From an uncultured Tepidimonas sp. (lineage in GTDB: Bacteria > Pseudomonadota > Gammaproteobacteria > Burkholderiales > Burkholderiaceae_C): a DNA stretch of 9,375 nt. Positions 4,526 through 9,375 of the stretch are shown piece by piece. The position numbers and the translations under genes are program-made. Within the stretch, counting starts at the first letter, position 1; each line of letters begins with the position of its first letter. The stretch is taken from assembly GCA_937949455.1 (NCBI GenBank), contig CALEDU010000092.1, positions 1-9,375 on the forward strand, in the 5' to 3' direction. The notes beneath the pieces were generated by a model. That model saw only the letters and a list, made by a program, of their open reading frames with translations. It had not been told where the DNA came from and did no database searches.

Positions 4526-6234
4526 AGGCATTTGCCGCGCTATACCAGGCGCTGGATGCGACCACGTCCACCGCGGCCAAGCAGGCGGCGTTGCAAGCCT
4601 ATTTTCGGGAGGCGCAGCCCGCGGATGCCGCCTGGGCGGTGTATTTGCTGGCGGGCGGCAAGCCGCGCCAAACCGTGCCTGCGCGCCGGCTGCGCGAGCT
4701 GGCGTGCGCTGCGGCGGGCCTGCCGCAGTGGCTGTTTGACGAGTGTTATCAGGCCGCCGGTGACTTGGCCGAGACCATCGCCTTGCTGTTGCCGCCGCCC
4801 GCTACGCCGCAGGAACATGGACTGGCGTACTGGATGGCTGAGGTGCTGGCATTGCGTGCGCTGCCCGCGCACGAGCGCGATGCCGCTGTGCGCGCGCAAT
4901 GGGATCGCCTGCCTGCCAAGCAGCGCCTGTTGCACGGCAAACTGATCACCGGCGGCCTGCGCGTGGGGGTGTCGCGCCAACAGGTGACACAGGCGTTGGC
5001 AGCGGTGGCTGGTGTGTCGCCCGCGCTCGTGGCCCAGCGATTGATGGGCTACACCCGCGCCGATGCCCGCCCCGGGCCGCAGGACTACCAGGCCCTGCTG
5101 GCCCCGCCTGGGGCCGTGGCCGACCCAGGCGCGGCGTCCCCTGCACAGGCGCTGACCGGCACCGCGGCCCCTGTGCCGGATGCGCAGCCCTACCCCTTCT
5201 TTTTGGCGCATGCGCTGCCGGCCGAGCCCGAGAGTCCCGAGGCGCTGCTGGGCAAGCCTGCAGACTGGATCGTCGAGTGGAAGTGGGACGGCATCCGCGC
5301 CCAACTGGTGCGCCGGTGCGGTGTGGCCCTCTGGACCCGGGGTGAGGAATTGGTCACCGATCGCTACCCGGAGCTGGCCGCCCTGGGGCAGCGTCTGCCC
5401 CCGGGCACGGTGCTGGACGGCGAAATCGTCGTCGTGGCGGGCGATGCGGTGCGCCCGTTTGGCGCGCTGCAGAGGCGCATCGGGCGCCAACGCCTGAGCG
5501 CTGCCTTGCTGCGGGAGTACCCCGTGGCGCTGATTGCCTACGATCTGCTGGAGGTGGACGGCTGCGATTGCCGCGCCCGACCCCAGTGGTGGCGGCGCGC
5601 GCGTTTGCAGGCGCTGGTGGACGCACAGGGCGATCCGGCGTTGCGCCTCAGCCCTGCTTTGCCTGTGGACAGCGATACCGATTGGGCTGCGCTGTCCGCC
5701 CAGCGCCGTGCGGCGCGTGAGCGGGGGGCCGAGGGGCTGATGCTCAAGCAGCGCGACGGCCAGTATGGCGTCGGCCGCACGCGGGCCGTTGGTGCTTGGT
5801 GGAAGTGGAAAGCGGACCCCTGGACGGTGGATGCGGTGCTGGTCTATGCCCAAAAAGGCCACGGACGCCGCGCAGGGCTGTATTCCGACTACACCTTTGC
5901 GGTCTGGAGCCATGCCCCTGGCCATGCGCAGCGGCAACTCGTGCCCTTTGCCAAAGCCTATTCCGGCCTGAGCGATGCCGAAATGGCGCGGGTGGACGCC
6001 ATCGTCCGCCGCACCACGCGTGAGAGCTTTGGCCCTGTGCGGGCGGTGGAGCCGACGCTGGTGTTCGAGCTGGGCTTCGAGGGGATGTCACGCAGCCCCC
6101 GCCACAAGAGCGGCGTGGCGGTGCGGTTTCCGCGCATGCTGCGCTGGCGCACCGACAAACGGGTGGAGGAGGCCGACTGTCTGCCCACCCTGCTGGCCTG
6201 GCTGGAGGCTGCCGGCCCAGAGGGCACGCCATGA
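4522..6234 (+). CDS. ATP-dependent DNA ligase (PP_1105-type, cassette-associated)
   Basis: The 570-residue enzyme seals DNA nicks through a lysine-AMP intermediate. The N-terminal part (about 1-175) is the helical DNA-binding domain, ending in the LITGGLRVGVSRQQV signature and RLMGYT. A long Ala/Pro/Gly-rich linker leads to PYPFFLAH and the nucleotidyltransferase domain. Motif I is EWKWDG with the adenylated Lys254. LDGEIVV (298-304) is motif III, EGLMLKQRDG (404-413) motif IV, and WWKWKADP (Lys428 and Lys430) motif V. An OB-fold domain follows, with YAQKGHGRRAGLYSDYTFAV and a VRFPRMLRWRTDK end typical of the family. All key residues are present. A strong Shine-Dalgarno, GGAGGAGG (4507-4514), lies inside the exonuclease gene seven bases before the ATG. 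Both ends use ATGA overlaps. There is no Ku, polymerase or LigD nuclease domain, so this is not the NHEJ LigD system. Confidence 0.96.
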   Translation: MKAFAALYQALDATTSTAAKQAALQAYFREAQPADAAWAVYLLAGGKPRQTVPARRLRELACAAAGLPQWLFDECYQAAGDLAETIALLLPPPATPQEHGLAYWMAEVLALRALPAHERDAAVRAQWDRLPAKQRLLHGKLITGGLRVGVSRQQVTQALAAVAGVSPALVAQRLMGYTRADARPGPQDYQALLAPPGAVADPGAASPAQALTGTAAPVPDAQPYPFFLAHALPAEPESPEALLGKPADWIVEWKWDGIRAQLVRRCGVALWTRGEELVTDRYPELAALGQRLPPGTVLDGEIVVVAGDAVRPFGALQRRIGRQRLSAALLREYPVALIAYDLLEVDGCDCRARPQWWRRARLQALVDAQGDPALRLSPALPVDSDTDWAALSAQRRAARERGAEGLMLKQRDGQYGVGRTRAVGAWWKWKADPWTVDAVLVYAQKGHGRRAGLYSDYTFAVWSHAPGHAQRQLVPFAKAYSGLSDAEMARVDAIVRRTTRESFGPVRAVEPTLVFELGFEGMSRSPRHKSGVAVRFPRMLRWRTDKRVEEADCLPTLLAWLEAAGPEGTP

Positions 6235-8756
6235 CCCGTCGCCGATCGGCCCAGGCCGTCGGGAGTGCGCCTGTGGCGTCTGCCGAGGGCTGGATGCGAG
6301 CACAGGGCTGGACGCCCCTGGCCTTCCAGCGCGAGACCTGGGCCGCCATCGAGGCAGGGCGCAGCGGTCTGGTGCATGCCAGCACGGGTGCTGGCAAAAC
6401 TTATGCCGTCTGGTTGGGACTGCTGCAGCGGTATGCCCCGGCGTTTTCCGCGGGGGCCGGGCCGCGGCTGCTCTGGATCACGCCGCTGCGTGCGCTGGCC
6501 AGTGACACGGCTGTGGCCTTGCACGCACCGCTGGCCAGCCTTGCCCCAGGCTGGCGGCTAGGCGTGCGCACTGGGGACACACCCGATGCCGAGCGGGCGG
6601 CCCAACAGCGGCGTTGGCCGCAGGGCCTCGTCACCACGCCGGAGAGCCTGAGCCTGCTGATCGCCCGTGCCGATGCACCGGCCCTGTTGGCCGACGTGGC
6701 GGCCGTGGTGGTGGATGAGTGGCATGAGCTGCTGTCCAGCAAGCGCGGGGTGCAGGTGCAATTGGCGCTGGCGCGCCTGCGTGGATGGCAGCCCGCACTG
6801 CAAATTTGGGGCATGTCGGCCACGCTGGCCCATCTGGACGAGGCGGCGGCCGCACTGCTCGGGCCAGTCCATGCGCCCGGGGCAGTCCTGGTGCGGGCTG
6901 GCCAAGCCAAGCCGCTGGTCATCGACACGCTGTTGCCGGCGCGCCTGGAGCGCTTTCCCTGGGCGGGGCACCTGGGCCAGGGCATGGTGCCGGCCGTCGC
7001 GGCCGAGATCGACGCCTGCCGCAGCGCGCTGTTATTCACCAACACCCGCTCCCAGGCCGAATGGTGGTACCAAGCCCTGCTGACCGTGCGGCCTGATTGG
7101 GCCGGCCAGATCGCGCTGCACCACGGCTCCCTCGATCCGCAGGTGCGGCGCTGGGTGGAGCAGGGCCTCAAGGACGGGACGCTGCGCGCCGTGGTTTGCA
7201 CCTCCAGCCTGGATCTGGGGGTGGACTTCGCACCCGTGGAGCGGGTGCTGCAGATCGGCTCGCCCAAGGGCGTGGCGCGCCTGCTGCAGCGCGCTGGCCG
7301 CAGCGGCCACGGTCCGGGGCAACCTTCGCGCGTGACGCTGGTGCCCACGCATGCGCTGGAGCTGCTAGAAGCCGCGGCCGCACGCGATGCGGTGCAGGCC
7401 GGCTGCATCGAGCCGCGCCCCCCTCTGCGCGCCCCCCTGGATGTGCTGGTGCAGCACCTGGTCACGGTGGCGTTGGGCGGCGGCTTCCGGCCAGAGGCGC
7501 TGTTGGCTGAGGTGCGCACCACCCACGCCTATGCCGACCTGTCGGACGAGGACTGGCGCTGGTGCCTGGACTTCGTGCGCCACGGCGGGCCGTCGCTGCA
7601 GGCCTATCCCGAATACCGCCGCGTCCAGCCCGACGAATCGGGGGTCTGGCGCGTGCCGGATGGCCGTCAGGCGCGCCGTCACCGACTCAACATCGGCACC
7701 ATCGTGGCCGATGCGCAACTGGAGGTGCGCTTTTTGCAAGGCACCCGCCTGGGGTTGGTGGAGGAGGGCTTTGTCGCCCGCTTGCGCCCGGGAGACCGGT
7801 TTTTGTTCGCCGGCCGCACGCTGGAGCTGGTGCGCCTGCGCGATCTGACCGTCTGGGTGCGCGATGCGCGTGGCCAGCAGCCCCGGGTGCCGCGCTGGCA
7901 GGGCGGGCGCATGTCCTTGTCCACCGCGCTGGCCGACGCCGTGCTGGCGCGCTTTGCTGCCGCTGCCCGGGGCGAGCTGGACGGGCCAGAGCTGGCAGCG
8001 TTACAACCGCTGCTGGCTTTGCAGGCGCGCTGGTCCCACCTGCCCACCCCCGAGCAGTTGTTGGTGGAGGTGCTGCACGACCGGGAGGGCTGCCATCTGT
8101 TCCTCTACCCTTTTGCGGGGCGCGACGTGCACCTGGGGCTGGCTGGCTGGCTGGCGTGGCGAGCCGCGCAGGCGCACTCGCGCACCTTTTCGATGGCGGT
8201 CAACGATTATGGGTTGACGCTGCTGAGCGTCCAGCCCGTGGATTGGGCGGCCGAGCTGCCGCGCTGGCTGCAGCCGCCCGAACTGGATACGCTGACTGCC
8301 GAGCTGCTGGCCAGTCTGAACGCGACGGAGTTGGCCCAGCGGCGTTTTCGCGAGATCGCGCGCGTGGCAGGCTTGGTCGTGCAGGCGCGTCCGGGGGAGC
8401 GCCGCAGCCCGCGGCAGTTGCAGGCGTCGGCGGCGCTGTTTTGGGACGTGTTGGCCCGCCACGATCCGGCCAACCGCCTGCTGCACCAGGCGCGCGCCGA
8501 GGTGCTGGCGCAAGAGCTGGAGATCCAGCGTCTGCACGCCACCCTGCAGCGCATGGCCGGCCAGACGTGGCTGGTTCAGTCGCTGCAGCGCCCCACACCG
8601 TTGGCCTTCCCCCTGCTCGTCGAGCGTCTGCGTGAGCGCGTCTCCAGCGAGACCTTGAGCGCGCGCCTGCAGCGCCTGGTCGCCCAGCTCGAACGCGCGG
8701 CGGATGCACCCACATCCCGTCGGCGTCGCGCCGCCCCGTCGGGGGCTGCCGCATGA
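6231..8756 (+). CDS. Lhr-Core-type DEXH-box DNA helicase (ligase-associated)
   Basis: The 841-residue superfamily 2 helicase should translocate along single-stranded DNA and unwind duplex or DNA:RNA hybrid using ATP. The motifs are a Q-motif-like FQRE (32-35), Walker A STGAGKTY (51-58), TPLRALA (84-90), TTPESL (135-140), Walker B VVDEWHEL (160-167), SAT (196-198), TNTRSQAE (270-277), TSSLDLGVDF (324-333) and arginine-finger QRAGRSGH (353-360). DEWH in place of DEVH is usual for this branch. The rest holds the winged-helix and unique C-terminal domains of Lhr-Core, with REGCHLFLYPFAGRDVHLGL and AVNDYGLTLLS blocks. The long C-terminal extension of full-length Lhr is absent. AGAGGG (6219-6224) provides a Shine-Dalgarno. 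The start overlaps the ligase stop and the stop overlaps the next start, both as ATGA. Confidence 0.95.
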   Translation: MTRRRSAQAVGSAPVASAEGWMRAQGWTPLAFQRETWAAIEAGRSGLVHASTGAGKTYAVWLGLLQRYAPAFSAGAGPRLLWITPLRALASDTAVALHAPLASLAPGWRLGVRTGDTPDAERAAQQRRWPQGLVTTPESLSLLIARADAPALLADVAAVVVDEWHELLSSKRGVQVQLALARLRGWQPALQIWGMSATLAHLDEAAAALLGPVHAPGAVLVRAGQAKPLVIDTLLPARLERFPWAGHLGQGMVPAVAAEIDACRSALLFTNTRSQAEWWYQALLTVRPDWAGQIALHHGSLDPQVRRWVEQGLKDGTLRAVVCTSSLDLGVDFAPVERVLQIGSPKGVARLLQRAGRSGHGPGQPSRVTLVPTHALELLEAAAARDAVQAGCIEPRPPLRAPLDVLVQHLVTVALGGGFRPEALLAEVRTTHAYADLSDEDWRWCLDFVRHGGPSLQAYPEYRRVQPDESGVWRVPDGRQARRHRLNIGTIVADAQLEVRFLQGTRLGLVEEGFVARLRPGDRFLFAGRTLELVRLRDLTVWVRDARGQQPRVPRWQGGRMSLSTALADAVLARFAAAARGELDGPELAALQPLLALQARWSHLPTPEQLLVEVLHDREGCHLFLYPFAGRDVHLGLAGWLAWRAAQAHSRTFSMAVNDYGLTLLSVQPVDWAAELPRWLQPPELDTLTAELLASLNATELAQRRFREIARVAGLVVQARPGERRSPRQLQASAALFWDVLARHDPANRLLHQARAEVLAQELEIQRLHATLQRMAGQTWLVQSLQRPTPLAFPLLVERLRERVSSETLSARLQRLVAQLERAADAPTSRRRRAAPSGAAA

Positions 8757-9375
8757 GGGCGGTCTCGGCCCCCGCGCCGGTCGTGCTGCAGGTGCCGTGC
8801 CATGGGCCCGAGGCGGCCCTGTGGCTGCTGCCGCAGCGGGCCGTCTGGTGGCCGTCCGGGGCCACGCTGTTCGTGGCCGATGTCCATCTGGGCAAAGCCG
8901 CCGCATTCCGCAGCGCTGGGCTGGCCGTCCCCAGCGGTACCACCGGGGACAATCTGCAGCGGTTGGGCGCACTGGTGCAGCGCTACGGCGCGCGCCGCTT
9001 GGTGGTGCTGGGGGATCTGCTGCACGCCCGTGCTGCCCGCACGCCCGCCGTGCTGCAGGCCCTGCGCCACTGGCGCAACCGTCACCCCGATCTGGCGTGG
9101 GTGCTGGTGCGCGGCAACCACGATGACCATGCGGGCGATCCGCCGTCCGACCTGGGTGTCACCGTCGTGGATGAACCATGGTCCCTGGGGCCGTGGCATT
9201 GCCGTCACGCGCCGCTGGCCGGGGACGAAGCCACCCCGCCAGGGCCCATCCTGTGCGGGCATGTGCACCCGGTGTGCGTGCTGCGGGGTGCCGCGCGCGA
9301 GCGCCTGCGGCTGCCGTGCTTCGTGCTCACCCCATCGGCCTTGTGGCTGCCGGCTTTTGGTGCCTTCACCGGCGG
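8753..9375 (+). CDS. pdeM: Ligase-associated DNA damage response endonuclease PdeM, metallophosphoesterase (3' end cut)
   Basis: The frame opens at ATG 8753 inside the helicase stop (ATGA, 8753-8756) and is still open at the window edge after 207 codons. Little is probably missing, since relatives run to roughly 210-230 residues. Calcineurin-like phosphoesterase motifs appear in order: ADVHLGKAAAFR (42-53) with Asp43 and His45, GDLLHAR (87-93) with Asp88, GNHDDH (121-126) with Asn122 and His123, a His152 in CRHAP, and GHVHP (169-173) with His170 and His172. Together these form the full two-metal site. Relatives encoded beside Lhr-Core are manganese-dependent DNA nucleases. A weak G-rich Shine-Dalgarno (8741-8745) precedes the start. 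It is the fourth cassette gene; whether the operon continues cannot be seen. Confidence 0.93.
   Translation, partial: MRAVSAPAPVVLQVPCHGPEAALWLLPQRAVWWPSGATLFVADVHLGKAAAFRSAGLAVPSGTTGDNLQRLGALVQRYGARRLVVLGDLLHARAARTPAVLQALRHWRNRHPDLAWVLVRGNHDDHAGDPPSDLGVTVVDEPWSLGPWHCRHAPLAGDEATPPGPILCGHVHPVCVLRGAARERLRLPCFVLTPSALWLPAFGAFTG

Noticed and set aside
3443..4531. Open - strand frame opposite the exonuclease
   Set aside because: The exonuclease on the + strand carries full metal-binding motifs; the antisense product resembles nothing.
4540..5937. Long - strand open frame (about 465 codons) opposite the ligase
   Set aside because: It is a high-GC antisense shadow of a gene with complete motifs. 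The translation is Arg/Gln/His/Pro-rich and resembles no family.
4522..6234. LigD-type non-homologous end joining system
   Set aside because: The ligase lacks polymerase and phosphoesterase domains and no Ku gene is present; the cassette type is different.
6401..7522. Long - strand open frame (about 373 codons) opposite the helicase
   Set aside because: It lies antisense to conserved helicase motifs, and its Ser/Arg/Ala-rich composition is typical of shadow frames.

Overview
The window is very GC-rich, gene-dense DNA. Its gene content suggests a betaproteobacterium of the order Burkholderiales, probably a Comamonadaceae-like organism. That is judged from the look of the proteins and the base composition, not from a database search.

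Left part (1-1921): the tail of a YheT-type alpha/beta hydrolase is followed on the + strand by a conserved Trp-rich protein of unknown function. Facing them on the - strand are a membrane-anchored cytochrome c5-type protein and type II 3-dehydroquinate dehydratase (aroQ). The aroQ end runs 64 bp into the end of the unknown gene. A complete tRNA-Arg(CCG) lies divergent to the cytochrome gene, and each has a recognisable -10 element.

Middle (1922-3493): a glutamine synthetase family gene of the gamma-glutamyl-polyamine synthetase (PuuA-like) type is on the - strand. It converges with the tRNA across a possible two-way terminator. A 184-bp divergent region then separates it from the next block.

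Right part (3494-9375): a tightly packed + strand block of four genes encodes a beta-CASP/metallo-beta-lactamase exonuclease, an ATP-dependent DNA ligase, an Lhr-Core-type DEXH helicase and a PdeM-type metallophosphoesterase (cut by the window end). Every junction is a 4-base ATGA stop/start overlap, so the four are almost certainly one translationally coupled operon. This is the known but physiologically poorly understood 'ligase-associated DNA damage response' cassette. Together it offers unwinding, end or flap trimming by two nucleases, and sealing. The first gene has no Shine-Dalgarno sequence and a -10-like hexamer directly in front of its ATG, so the operon mRNA may be leaderless. I see no CRISPR array, insertion sequence or phage gene.
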